From Dictyocoela muelleri (Eukaryota > Microsporidia), in NCBI GenBank assembly GCA_016256075.1, contig SDVU01000843.1:1-10128 (forward strand): a stretch of DNA of 10,128 nt, in the 5' to 3' direction. Each line of letters opens with the position of its first letter. Within the stretch, counting starts at the first letter, position 1. A program made the translations under genes and the position numbers. Shown here piece after piece: positions 1 to 7,919 of the stretch. The notes beneath the pieces were generated by a model, which was not told the origin of the DNA, ran no database searches, and saw only the letters and a program-made list of their open reading frames with translations.

Positions 1-1183
1 AACATGGCTTCTCTTGATCAAAAAATTCATATTATGATACAAAAAATTTACTGCTATATTTTGTTTTATAAAAATTTATACGTTCAAATATTTTATGCTT
101 ATTTTCATAAAGGCTATTATACCTTATATTCAAAATCTGGTAATTTTTAAAAAAATCAAAATTTTTAAAAAATTTCCAAATTTTGAATAAGCGCCGGATT
201 TTTTTGCTATTCAGTAGCAAATATACATTTTTTGTCTTCACACGGTAAAATTAGGCGAAAGAGGTATAGTTTGTCCGATTGATGAAAGTCTTTTTCTCAT
301 AAACCTAACTATCATCGTATTATAAAACATAGACGACATATATTGGCATCGAAAAATGAAATACCAGCTTTAAACCAGTCAAATGTTTTTTAAAAAGTAG
401 TTCCAGATATGAGATGTGCATATTTTTGCCTATAATAAGCAAAATCTGTGAAAAATGAATAATAATTGATTCTGTAGAGTGTAATGGATACGGAATAATG
501 AACGAGGGTTGTGAATATTGAGCTTTTTATTATATTTTGAGTTGTTTAAGAATCCTATTACCGCATCTACAGACAAAATATCGAATTGCTATTGAATTCT
601 GTGAAATTAAAATTTAAAAGCATAAAATAAGTGCGCAGAGAAATTTCACAATCATATTTAGGAAGATTATACGAGGTTAACTCTAAAATATATATTTACT
701 CCCTTTGCAAATTTCATCTGAATTTTATGTTTTTAAAAATTTTATTTAACCTTTTTTGAATTTTTTTTATTTTTGGCATTTTTGGTATTTTTACATTTGT
801 GTAAAAATTTGCCATTTTATACTTAATACTTAAAATTTATAATATATGTGATTGGATAAGAAAATAAAACCCATGTTTCAATTTTTATACTAAATTCAAA
901 GGTTTATTATAATTTTATTTTGTAAATATTTAAATCAATAATACGTAAAAAAATAACGTTAAAAAAATTAGATGAAAAAAAAACTCACTTAAATAAAATT
1001 TTGTATAAACCAAAAGATATAGTAGTTAAATATAAGTTAAGTAGATTAGTAGGATCGTCTATGCTGAAAAAAATATTATATTTGTCAATTCTTAATATAA
1101 CAAAAATTCATTCACAAAGAGATCTAAAAGTTTATATGTTACATCTAAATTGCTAAAATAAACATATTTTTCTCATATAATAA
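1..1183. other. AT-rich spacer, no recognisable gene
   Basis: Almost entirely A/T with long homopolymer runs and frequent stops in all six frames. The longest open stretch, about 70 codons on the minus strand near the left edge, is Lys/Phe/Asn/Ile-rich low-complexity peptide of the kind expected by chance at this composition. Apart from the inverted repeat near 471-573 I see no coding, tRNA-like or transposon signal. Confidence 0.6.
471..573. repeat. Imperfect inverted repeat
   Basis: The arm at about 471-490 (starting tctgtaga) is matched in reverse complement by about 551-573 (ending tctacaga). The arms pair over roughly 20 positions with a few small gaps and enclose about 60 bases. This could be a small foldback or a worn miniature transposon. 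No flanking target duplication was identified, so it may also be chance pairing in AT-rich DNA. Confidence 0.35.
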
Positions 1184-2130
1184 CCCCCCATTAATGTTAA
1201 AAAAAACCGTTTGGTGGATGTGCGAATATTGAAAGCAAAATGGAGGAGTACATTTTCTTGCAAAAAACCCGACTTGACACTCATGAGTGAAGCCATCAAA
1301 TTTGTAGAAGCAAAACTTAATTCAATAATCAGGAAATTAATTGCAAAAGGATGTGTATTTTGTTCTTCTAAATTAACATGGAAGTCTAAAAAGATTTTTA
1401 AGGAGGTATGTACATGACAGACTTGTGTGAAAATATATTATCTGTTTTTGTCCTCTCTTTTTACTAACAATTTTGAAAAAAACTGCCAAATCTTACTCAT
1501 ACTAAAATATTGGATTCTAGGGTCTAATATAATGGAGATAGAGAAATGGCTAGAAATATCGAGATATCAAATTTACTGTTTTTTGAAAAAAATATATAAA
1601 AATAATTATAATTGATAATTATGATCAACGGGTAAGACAAATAGGGTGAGAAAGTATTATTGTAGAGGTCGATTAGTCCCACTTTGGAAAAGAGAAGTAT
1701 GAGAGAGGGCATGTAGTTGATAGAGTTTGGATAATTGGAGTGGTGGAAAGAACGGATTCAAGAAGAATAATTCTGAAAAAATGTTCACATCGAAACTCAG
1801 AGCCCCTCATTTATTTCTTAAGCCCACACGTTCATCATGACTCGATCATTTATTTTGATGGTTGCGAGTAATAGTAATTTAGACCAGCATTTTTCTGCCA
1901 TTTCAGAGTGAATCATAGTGTGGAATTTTAAATTATTAAAAGGGGTTCATATAAACAATATTGAAGGTTGTTGGTCAGGTATAAATAAAGGAATTTCTTT
2001 TAGGAAAATAACAAAAAAATTGGTATCTTTATATCTGCTTAGATTCATGCTAAAAAATAATAATGAAAAGGAAAGAGCATTCGATATTTTAATTAAATTA
2101 ATTTTAATTAATTTTAAAAAGAGTATTTGA
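1184..2130 (+). pseudogene. Merlin (ISXO2/IS1595-like) transposase relic
   Basis: Remains of a DDE transposase of the Merlin superfamily, which moves DNA by cut-and-paste. The N-terminal part (1184-1615, with one TGA at 1415-1417) has a zinc-ribbon pattern: Cys codons at 1352 and 1361 (CVFC), then at 1409 and 1424. A helical stretch follows (LLILKYWILGSN...EKWLEIS). The frame then changes: 1617-1930 reads IIVEVD, a TAG, then SHFGKEKYERG and VWIIGVVERT, followed by IIYFDG and VNHSVEF. This is the ISXO2 core, with first Asp at 1671-1673 and second Asp at 1857-1859. A third frame (1918-2130) gives HINNIEGCWSGI with the catalytic Glu at 1963-1965, then the C-terminal helices. There are two frame changes and several stops, so it is dead. 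The Glu codon that normally follows the first Asp reads TAG (1674-1676). The true start and the left terminal inverted repeat were not identified. The family call is strong because the three motifs occur in order at expected spacing. Confidence 0.88.
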
Positions 2131-2175
2131 TATTTTAATTAATTAATCTTAAAAAGAGCGTTTTTTATTTTTTTT
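2072..2175. repeat. Imperfect tandem repeat at Merlin 3' end
   Basis: Three imperfect copies of a unit beginning aaagag, followed by a ttgatattttaatt-like stretch, start near 2072, 2118 and 2154 (offsets about 46 and 36). The first copy still encodes the C-terminal helix of the Merlin transposase (KERAFDILIKLI). The repeat therefore seems to have arisen by duplication of the end of the gene, although slippage in AT-rich DNA is also possible. Confidence 0.5.
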
Positions 2176-2691
2176 CTAAAGAGGTTTTTTAAAAAAAATT
2201 TGTACACCCCAATTTTTGTTTTAATTACACACAAGCTCCAGAACATTTAATACGCAAAACACAATTTACACTATATCAAAAGAATATTTATCTGATAATT
2301 GTCAAAAAAAATCAAAAACTAATTATTTTATTAATAAAAACTTAAAAAGTACAAATTGAAATAAATAGATCACGGGGTTTATCATCCAGCATATTTGGAA
2401 TATTTAAATGATTATAAGTCGAAATAGGAGGAAATTAAAAAACTATAGCGATAAAAACTTTTATTTTGATTAAACTGATATTTACATCAAAACATATTAT
2501 AATAAATACTATTTTATTGATAAAATAAAAGATAAAAAAATTAAAAAGGCAATATAAAACACGTATTAGAAAAATATTTCGTGATCACACAGTTCGCGAA
2601 CTGCCCCATAACCATAAGTTTTTGAATTTATATTTTTATATTTTTATTTTCTTTTGTATATTTATTTTTAATTTTTTTAATATTTTTTTAT
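2176..2691. other. AT-rich spacer right of Merlin relic
   Basis: Homopolymer-rich A/T sequence. One short open stretch near 2370-2420 reads HGVYHPAYLEYLNDY, which looks less random than its surroundings but is too short to assign. At 2195-2213 the minus strand reads ggggtgtacaaatttt, a plausible transposon terminus, possibly the right end of Merlin. No matching left end was found, so this is only a suggestion. Confidence 0.4.
2590..2603. repeat. Perfect 14-bp palindrome
   Basis: CAGTTCGCGAACTG is identical to its reverse complement and contains a TCGCGA core. It stands out because G/C-bearing palindromes are rare in this AT-rich DNA. It could be a protein-binding site or the stem of a degraded repeat. 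No function can be assigned. Confidence 0.5.
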
Positions 2692-2775
2692 TTTGAATCA
2701 ACGAGACTCGAACCCAGATATGTCAAATTGATACAAATTCTGTTAACCACTCGGCAAAGTACCCAAATTATAATT
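2692..2775 (-). ncRNA. tRNA-like fragment (tRNA pseudogene or SINE head)
   Basis: On the minus strand, TTGCCGAGTGG (2757-2747) matches the RNA polymerase III A-box consensus TRGYNNANNNG at all but one position. GTTCGAGTC (2713-2705) matches the B-box GWTCRANNC perfectly. The boxes are about 34 nt apart, as in tRNA genes. The D-arm text resembles Leu/Ser tRNAs, but acceptor and T stems pair poorly, so a working tRNA is unlikely. AT-rich runs follow the 3' side. It resembles the fragment at 5505-5580 (AGTG.TTAACA..., then TATCTGG.TTC.A), which suggests a dispersed tRNA-derived repeat family. Confidence 0.5.
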
Positions 2776-2788
2776 AGAAATATATATA

Positions 2789-2938
2789 CAGTGTATTCCG
2801 CTATTAAATGGAAAGATTTCACTATTAAATGGAAAGATTTCACTATTAGATGGATAGATTTTAATATTAAATGGAAAGATTTCAATATTGAATGAAAATA
2901 ATAAAAAATTGAAATTTTTCAATAATTAAATAATTTTT
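2789..2938. repeat. Left terminal inverted repeat with 21-bp tandem units
   Basis: After the terminal CAGTGTATTCC, four 21-bp units of the form actattaaatggaaagatttc follow (2800-2820, 2821-2841, 2842-2862, 2863-2883), then a decayed fifth. Next is an inner segment, aattgaaatttttcaataatt, that is shared in inverted orientation with the right end. Repeated units in transposon ends usually act as multiple transposase-binding sites; that role is inferred here. Confidence 0.88.
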
Positions 2939-2953
2939 AAAAATATACCCTTC

Positions 2954-3954
2954 ATGTATCACAATACAAAAAAAAAATATAAAAAGCTAACAGAAAAAAG
3001 TTTTAATCAAATAAAAAAAGATGCTATCACATATAAACATGTAAGATTTAGCGGTAAATACAGAATTATCTGTATCTAGAATATATGAAATAAAGAAATT
3101 TATTGAAACTTCTGTTGATGAACCTACTTTCTTCCATTCTATAAATAAAAAAGACCTAAATACAAAGATTTTTCTTTATAAAAGGTCAATATAAGAGAAA
3201 TATTGCGAGATATATTGCACTTACACAAGTAGGTGCAAAAAATTATTAGATTCTAACACTGTATATTCAAAAAGTAAGATAAGCAGGGTAGTAAAGAGTA
3301 CTGGCCTTACACGAAAAAGATTAAAAAGAAAAGGTTAGTCACATTTGAAGAGCCTCATATGCAAAAATGGGCTTTATATGCAGCCGAACTAATGAACATG
3401 AGAAATAATCAGTTGTTATTTTTTGATGAGTCGGGATTCAATCCTTACATTTCGAATAATTATGGTTATTCAATAAAAAACACAGATGCTGTTATTTCAG
3501 TCTCGCATTCAAGAAGAAGAAATATTTCACTTTGCGCCATTTTATCTACAAGTGGGATAATTGATTACAAATTAGTCGATGGATTATTCAAAAGTGAAAT
3601 GTTTTGTAATTTTATTCAAGGATGTGTAACGAAGAGAAATATTACTAATGATACTTTGATAATATGGGACAATGCATCTATTCATCATACAAGGCAAGTA
3701 AAAGAGACTCTTGATGAAAATGAGGTTCCTTTGAAATATTTCGCTGAATATATACTGATTTTAACCCAATATAAAATGTATTTTCTATTCTTAAAAGCAA
3801 AGTTTCATCTAGAAGGCCAGTAGCTAATGATCGGGAAACATTGAAAACATATATAATCAAGGCAATTTATGAATTTAATCAGAGTCACCAACAGACATTT
3901 CTTAATTTATACAAAAATATGTGGGATGAATTGAATAGGGCAATTAATGAATAA
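2954..3954 (+). pseudogene. Tc1/mariner-like transposase, disrupted
   Basis: Codes for a DDE transposase that would cut and rejoin the element's ends. A start at ATG 2954 opens a Lys-rich N-terminus (QIKKDAIT). A helix-turn-helix-like segment follows in another frame near 3045-3105 (LAVNTELSVSRIYEIKK), with further linker pieces to 3340. The catalytic core is the longest intact part (3338-3823). The first Asp is in LLFFDESGF (3425-3427), and the second is in LIIWDNASIHH (3668-3670), 81 codons later. In the next frame come DFNPI, a TAA, then NVFSILKAK. The TAA at 3772-3774 stands where the catalytic Glu of NPIE is expected, about 34 residues after the second Asp, which fits DD34E. The C-terminus runs to TAA at 3952-3954 (MWDELNRAINE). 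I count at least five frame changes plus this stop. The identification as IS630/Tc1 DDE is firm. Confidence 0.9.
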
Positions 3955-3988
3955 ATTATTTTAATTGATTTGTTTTTTTTAACTTAAT

Positions 3989-4156
3989 AAAATAATTAAA
4001 TTATTGAAAAATTTCAATTTTAAATCTTTCCATTTAATAGTGAAATCTTTCCATTTAATAGTGAAATCTTTCCATTTAATATTGAAATTTTTCTATTTAA
4101 TTTCAAATCATTCCATTTAATAGTGAAATCATTCCATTTAATAGTGAAATACTCTG
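3989..4156. repeat. Right terminal inverted repeat with 21-bp tandem units
   Basis: Inverted counterpart of the left end. An inner segment, aattattgaaaaatttcaatt, is followed by six units of aaatctttccatttaatagtg (starting at 4022, 4043, 4064, 4085, 4105, 4126; the fourth is 20 bp) and the terminal aaatactctg. The right end thus has more units than the left. Its two outermost units share aaatcatt in place of aaatcttt, which suggests local duplication after the element formed. Confidence 0.88.
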
Positions 4157-4157
4157 T

Positions 4158-4524
4158 AAAACAGATAATGATTTTAAAAAATTTATAAAGTATTTAATAA
4201 TATTATCCTATGTTTCTATAAATTTTGTTGAACAAGAGTTTATTAAATTAGAAAAAATGGTAGAGAATGATGAAGCATATTTGCAGATTTATGAATTTTT
4301 TAACAAAAATTTTATTATTAACACTGCCAAAATATCCACAAAAATATTAAATTTTGGTCACTTAATTATAGAATATTGAATTCAATACCTACCACAACTA
4401 ACACGTGTGAAACATATCACCGCCTTTTAAATTCTAAATTTGAAAAAATGACTCTGAACAAGGAAGGGTTATTGATATTTTGAAAAAAGAAGAAAGGCGT
4501 AATACTTTAATCATGAATAATTAA
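4158..4524 (+). pseudogene. MULE-like transposase C-terminal remnant
   Basis: Three short frame segments in order resemble the C-terminal third of Mutator-like transposases. The first (4158-4379, 73 open codons) reads FIKYLIILSYV...FVEQEFIKLEKM...LQIYEFFNKNFI, the helical region before the last motif. The second (from 4352) reads FWSLNYRILNSIPTTTNT and then CETYHRLLNSKF. This resembles the family's W-x(n)-RTNN-x-hE-x-xH pattern, with Glu and His retained. The third (4453-4524) reads EQGRVIDILKKEERRNTL and ends at TAA. The DDE core and N-terminus are absent. Coding similarity begins immediately at the right flank of the mariner element, and nothing MULE-like lies left of that element, so the 5' part was lost or moved. 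The family call is moderate because only the C-terminal motif remains; a related transposase class is the alternative. Confidence 0.6.
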
Positions 4525-4711
4525 AAAATCTGGCAAAATAAACCCCTCAAAAGATTCAAGAGAGTTAATAAGAACAATAGTTTTCAATTACTATTTTTAT
4601 TAATGAATTGAATTTTTCGAAGAAATGAAATTATCAATATTTATATTTAATAAAAAAAATTTTCATAAATTTTAAAATTTTAATCTTTTAATTATTTTAT
4701 AAAAAAGTTGG
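4525..4711. other. AT-rich spacer after MULE remnant
   Basis: A few more MULE-like residues (KIWQNKPLKRFKR) may follow the stop up to about 4570. After that the sequence is A/T runs with no recognisable coding. Confidence 0.4.
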
Positions 4712-4774
4712 GGCATTTTTTCGGAAAAATGCACCAAATTTAATCCGAAAAAATGCCTCAGGGCATTTTTTCGG
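4712..4774. repeat. Threefold 13-bp inverted motif, strong hairpin
   Basis: The 13-mer ggcattttttcgg occurs at 4712-4724 and 4762-4774, and its exact reverse complement at 4745-4757. The last two form a perfect 13-bp stem with a 4-nt loop (tcag); the first two form an alternative, wider hairpin. Placed about 190 bp after the MULE remnant, this could be that element's terminal inverted repeat, a foldback element, or the end of another transposon. No partner copy was found on the far side. Confidence 0.75.
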
Positions 4775-4938
4775 AAAGCCTATTAATAATACTCTTGACT
4801 TCATCGTTGCCAGAAACTCCTCAGGACATCCTCGCACTATCCTAATGGAAATAATTAAGATAACATCATTAAAATCCTTGTTATTGTTGTAATCTATTTT
4901 ATTAACATCACAAATGTAAGGATGACAATCTTTTTATA
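4775..4938. other. Spacer, no gene assigned
   Basis: One stretch is less AT-rich (4795-4860) and reads DFIVARNSSGHPRTIL in one frame before a stop at about 4890. It is too short to classify and has no neighbouring continuation. Confidence 0.3.
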
Positions 4939-5007
4939 GCTTTAAGTGATTAATTAAAATGTAATTAACAAAGTGTTAATTGCATTTTAATTATTCACTT
5001 TAAAAGC
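4939..5007. repeat. Long foldback (about 31-bp arms, 5-nt loop)
   Basis: Left arm gctttaagtgattaatt... (4939-4969) pairs with right arm ...aattattcactttaaaagc (4975-5007) around the loop aaagt, with two single-base gaps and two mismatches. The arms are too long and regular for chance even at this AT content. It could be a miniature inverted-repeat element or a structured transcript end. No protein-coding link was seen. Confidence 0.7.
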
Positions 5008-5107
5008 AATATTAATTTTAATGTGGAAACTACTATTTATACAACAGTTATGATAAATGAAATGTTTAAATGAATAAATTGAAACATATAAGACCAAAGA
5101 GAAAAGG

Positions 5108-5137
5108 GTGTCATAAACACAATTAGTGTTTAGACAC
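5108..5137. repeat. Short hairpin (12-bp stem, 5-nt loop)
   Basis: gtgtcataaacac and gtgtttagacac pair around aatta with one bulged base. It lies 100 bp from the 4939-5007 foldback and about 100 bp before the first long direct repeat. A looser pairing, gccaat with attggt (5142-5175), follows it. The segment may be one structured unit, but no known RNA class was recognised. Confidence 0.55.
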
Positions 5138-5241
5138 GAGAGCCAATGCTGTTATAAAGGCAATTTTGTTATTGGTTCACAGTAAAATAAAGAGTACTAA
5201 ATATTTCAAACACAACTTGTCAAATAAGTAGTGAAAAAACA

Positions 5242-5436
5242 AATTCATGAAAAGGCCACTAATTACCTGTATCCTGCTGTGTCATTGATAAAACGAAAAT
5301 CACGTAAATAGCCTGGCTTCTGGGTGGCATAGAGGCGATGTATTATCGGAACACCAAGAACCAAAGGTCTAAAGATCACGGTAGGAGATAACTCACCGAG
5401 TTGGCAGGTATGGATGTTGTCAATATGTAATATATA
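5242..5436. repeat. Direct repeat, copy 1 (about 190 bp)
   Basis: Matches 5762-5959 in the same orientation over its whole length, roughly three quarters identical by eye. The best-kept blocks are ccactaattacctgtatcct, gtcattgataaaacgaaaat and ggatgttgtca. It is richer in G+C than its surroundings and has no sustained reading frame. It could be two copies of a short interspersed element, or paired ends of a small non-autonomous element about 720 bp long. The family is not recognised. Confidence 0.8.
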
Positions 5437-5504
5437 TAAAGATTACAAATAAAAGAAAATATGGTGAATGTAAAAAATAAAAATTTAAATATAAGGAATT
5501 TTTG

Positions 5505-5580
5505 GGGCCAGATATCACAGTGATTAACACTCTTAAATATAACATTTAAGTATCTGGTTCTAATCCCGCCGACATCACTT
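5505..5580 (+). ncRNA. tRNA-like fragment between the direct repeats
   Basis: TATCACAGTGA (5513-5523) resembles an A box (9 of 11 consensus positions) and GTTCTAATC (5557-5565) a B box (8 of 9), spaced as in a tRNA. Between them is a perfect 7-bp stem, CTTAAAT/ATTTAAG, with loop ATAAC, in the anticodon-arm position but without a normal 7-nt loop carrying U33. A functional tRNA is unlikely. It resembles the fragment at 2692-2775 and the one at 9782-9850, so a tRNA-derived repeat is the better reading. Confidence 0.5.
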
Positions 5581-5761
5581 TAATAAAAAATTGAGATTAA
5601 CATGAAGCGGTCAATATCATAATAATTATAGATAATATACAGTTGTTCCAGTGTAGTATAGCTGATTAAGACGTGGTCTAATAGGACAATAAAGTAGAAG
5701 GAACTCTCCTAGGTGCGGGGATGGTAATACAATGCATTTCGCCAAAAAGCAACAAAAAATA

Positions 5762-5959
5762 AAAATTCGGAAAAAAGCCACTAATTACCTGTATCCTACT
5801 CAGTCATTGATAAAACGAAAATCGCGTATAAAGCTGGGCACTGGGGGGGCTTAGAAGTGACGTATTATTGGATTACCAGGAACCAAAGATCAAAGAAAAA
5901 GGCTGTAGTTAACTCTCTGGGTTGGCAGCTTTAGATGTTGTCAGCATGTAATATAAATA
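5762..5959. repeat. Direct repeat, copy 2 (about 190 bp)
   Basis: Partner of 5242-5436. The two are separated by about 325 bases that include the tRNA-like fragment. Immediately upstream (5654-5664) TAGTATAGCTG matches the polymerase III A-box consensus perfectly and is followed by tRNA-like text (gattaagacgtgg), but no B box was found downstream of it. Confidence 0.8.
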
Positions 5960-6345
5960 TATACTCGGAATTCTAAAAAATATTATTTTTAAATTAATAA
6001 ATACACAGATTGCAAACCAAAAATAAATCTAATGTTAAAAAAATAATTTATAAAATATAGATAAATGTTCGGGGGAACTGTTAGATAAATATTGATCTAG
6101 AATAAAGACTTTGCTCAAAGTTAACTAAAATTCTTCAAATAAATATTAAAAAAATTTCATAAACAAACTTTTTATTAATTATTTAGATATTTTTTATAGT
6201 CTTGTAAGAAAAATAAAATAGACGATGCTCTTTTTTTATCTTAGACCTGTAAAACGAGTATCTGCTATGACAAAAGTCAATGTTATAAAAAATCATCGGG
6301 AAAATATTTCTAAACTTAGATACATTATTATAAAAGCATTATTTT
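5960..6345. other. AT-rich spacer before hAT element
   Basis: No open frame, hairpin or transposon motif stands out. It contains the left flank of the hAT insertion, including the left copy of the target duplication at 6338-6345. Confidence 0.5.
6338..6345. repeat. hAT target-site duplication, left copy
   Basis: attatttt immediately before the element. It matches attatgtt at 8091-8098 in 7 of 8 positions, as expected for the 8-bp duplication made by hAT transposases. Confidence 0.8.
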
Positions 6346-6435
6346 TAGGACCCGAAAAAAATATTTTGTCCGGATATTTTTGACAAATCCGGATATTTTC
6401 CAAAAAACCGGATATTTTTATCCAGTTTTTTTACC
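6346..6435. repeat. hAT left terminal and subterminal repeats
   Basis: The terminal inverted repeat is followed by three ccggatatttt motifs with an exact 19-bp period (starting at 6370, 6389 and 6408). Subterminal motif clusters are where hAT transposases bind; that role is inferred from the family. Confidence 0.8.
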
Positions 6436-6567
6436 CCTCAAAATAAAAACGCTAAACTTCTATAAAGCCTTAAAGGGTTTATTGTTGAAAATGACGCGTT
6501 TAAAATTATCCGGAATGAGCTAATATGCGGGCCCTGCTACAAAATCAGTTATTTCCCAAGCGAAGGA

Positions 6568-7820
6568 ATAATAACTTGTAAAATGCACATAAACACTTCA
6601 TCTCATAAGAAGTATGTATCCCGTTTTATTGACTAACAAAAATTGAATAAAAGATGTCACTGGCTAGAAAAATTTTACCTTTGACACAAAATTAATTAAA
6701 GCATTTGTTGTTTCGAATATACCTCTGTACAAGTTACAATCACCCGTTCTAAAATCATTTCTAGAAAAATATACAAACAATGCTATCCATGATTAATCCT
6801 ACTATGGTAAAATATTGACACCTATATTCAAAAAAACTATTTGCTATACTAAAAGATAAAAACATATTTCTCATATTTGATGAAACAACTGATGCATACG
6901 AAAGGCATATTCTCAATATAATGTGTGGAATCTGTAGTAAGTAAGAACGAGGGAAAAAATATTTAGTTCGCACTGTGGAGTTGTTAAAACCAAATAATGA
7001 GACGATACCCCCAGGATATAATTAATTTAATGGTGATATTTATGGCGAAAATATAAATTTCGATAGGTTTCGTCTGCTATTGTCGACGGTGCCCCTTATG
7101 CCGTAAAAGTAGGCAAGGTTTTGAAAAACATTTTTTCAAAGCATAAGCACGTTACATGTGTAGCCCATATGCTGCTTAGGATATGTGAAAAATCGCGCGA
7201 AATATCTCCCAAATCCTACTTCATAAGTGCTGAACTGAAACGTATTTTAGTAAAAAACAAAGTAAATCAATATATTTTTGAACTATCGACTGATATATCT
7301 CTATCTAATTTTCTTATAATAACTAGATGGGGAGCATGGTAAGATTTATGTCATATATTTGCGACAATTATAATAAGTACTCAATTTTTTAAAACGCATA
7401 GCCACAACCAATTCGAAATATATGTCTATCTTGGAAGCTTTTGAATAAAAAATTATTAATTTCTGAATTTAAAGACATCAAAAAGCATCCTTTTTGTGTG
7501 AATTCAATCACCGAACTAGAAAAAAAAGACTTAACTAGTATCCAGCAAATAGAAATTTTAAAGAATGTTGATAAAGAACTAGGTAACACTGTGTTAAAGA
7601 AAAAAAATAAATATCTGATCGGTAAGAATCCAAATTTAAATTTTTTAAGCTGGAATAAATTATTAGTAGCGAAGAAAATAAATTTTTTTACGTTCCACTT
7701 ACAACCTTTGACGTAGAAAGAAGTTTTAGCAAAATAAAGAGCGTTTTATATAATTTAAGGAGAAGCATGTCAGTTGATACTCAAAAAATGTTGCCTTCTT
7801 TATATTACAATAAAAATTAA
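6568..7820 (+). pseudogene. hAT transposase, disrupted
   Basis: Codes for a hAT-family transposase, with motifs in the canonical order. An N-terminal zinc-finger-like piece (TCKMHINTSSHKKY) lies near 6570-6615. Then comes a segment starting FDTKLIKAFVVSNIPLYKL and SFLEKYT (6680-6800). The first catalytic Asp follows in LIFDETTD (6879-6881). The second Asp is in AIVDGAPYAVK (7085-7087), followed by the family's CxxH motif in TCVAHML (Cys 7157, His 7166) and by IITRWGAW (7325-7339). 7441-7690 is a longer open piece of the late core (GKNPNLNFL). The C-terminal hAT dimerisation domain reads VPLTTFDVERSFSKIKS (Glu 7716-7718) and ends SLYYNKN with TAA at 7818-7820. Several frame changes and stops separate these segments. 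The key acidic residues remain readable. The N-terminal boundary is uncertain; the family call is firm. Confidence 0.92.
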
Positions 7821-7919
7821 GTTTTTTAAATTTACGAATTTATAATTATCGCAAAATTTTCTTAATTTATTTGTAACTTCAAAATAAAAAATTTACAAAT
7901 ATTTTGTAAAAGTTTTGAT

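Larger units (their letters stand above)
2789..4156 (+). mobile_element. Tc1/mariner-superfamily (IS630-like) DNA transposon, decayed
   Basis: A 1368-bp element flanked by TA at both ends (2787-2788 and 4157-4158), as expected for this superfamily's TA target duplication. Left terminus CAGTGTATT and right terminus (reverse complement) CAGAGTATT match. The length, long terminal inverted repeats and a single internal transposase gene match typical members. The ends are built from 21-bp tandem units, annotated separately. The right end lies directly against MULE-like coding remains, so the element appears to have inserted into or beside an older transposon. The transposase is broken, so this copy could move only if supplied with enzyme in trans. 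Confidence 0.9.

Noticed and set aside
32-241. Minus-strand open frame of 69 codons
   Set aside because: Lys/Phe/Asn-rich low-complexity peptide, no motif, and composition no different from the surrounding spacer.
280-310. gattgatgaaagtc resembling a hammerhead ribozyme core
   Set aside because: The required CTGATGA and GAAA core positions and the three stems are not present.
1524-1712. Minus-strand open frame over the Merlin relic
   Set aside because: Antisense to recognised Merlin transposase coding.
2688-2885. Minus-strand frame with repeated SFHLIVK peptide
   Set aside because: The peptide repeat is just the 21-bp transposon-end units read as codons (21 bp = 7 residues). Not a gene.
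3678-3860. Minus-strand open frame over the mariner transposase
   Set aside because: Antisense to the DDE core, no motif.
4022-4146. Possible CRISPR array
   Set aside because: The 21-bp units are directly adjacent with no spacers and occur inverted at the other end of a transposon.
5242-5959. Long terminal repeats of a small retroelement
   Set aside because: The direct repeats lack convincing TG...CA boundaries, and no primer-binding or polypurine tract was seen. Kept only as unclassified direct repeats.
6761-6973. Minus-strand open frame over the hAT transposase
   Set aside because: Antisense to the LIFDETTD region of the hAT transposase.
7389-7589. Minus-strand open frame over the hAT transposase
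   Set aside because: Antisense to the recognised late core of the hAT gene.
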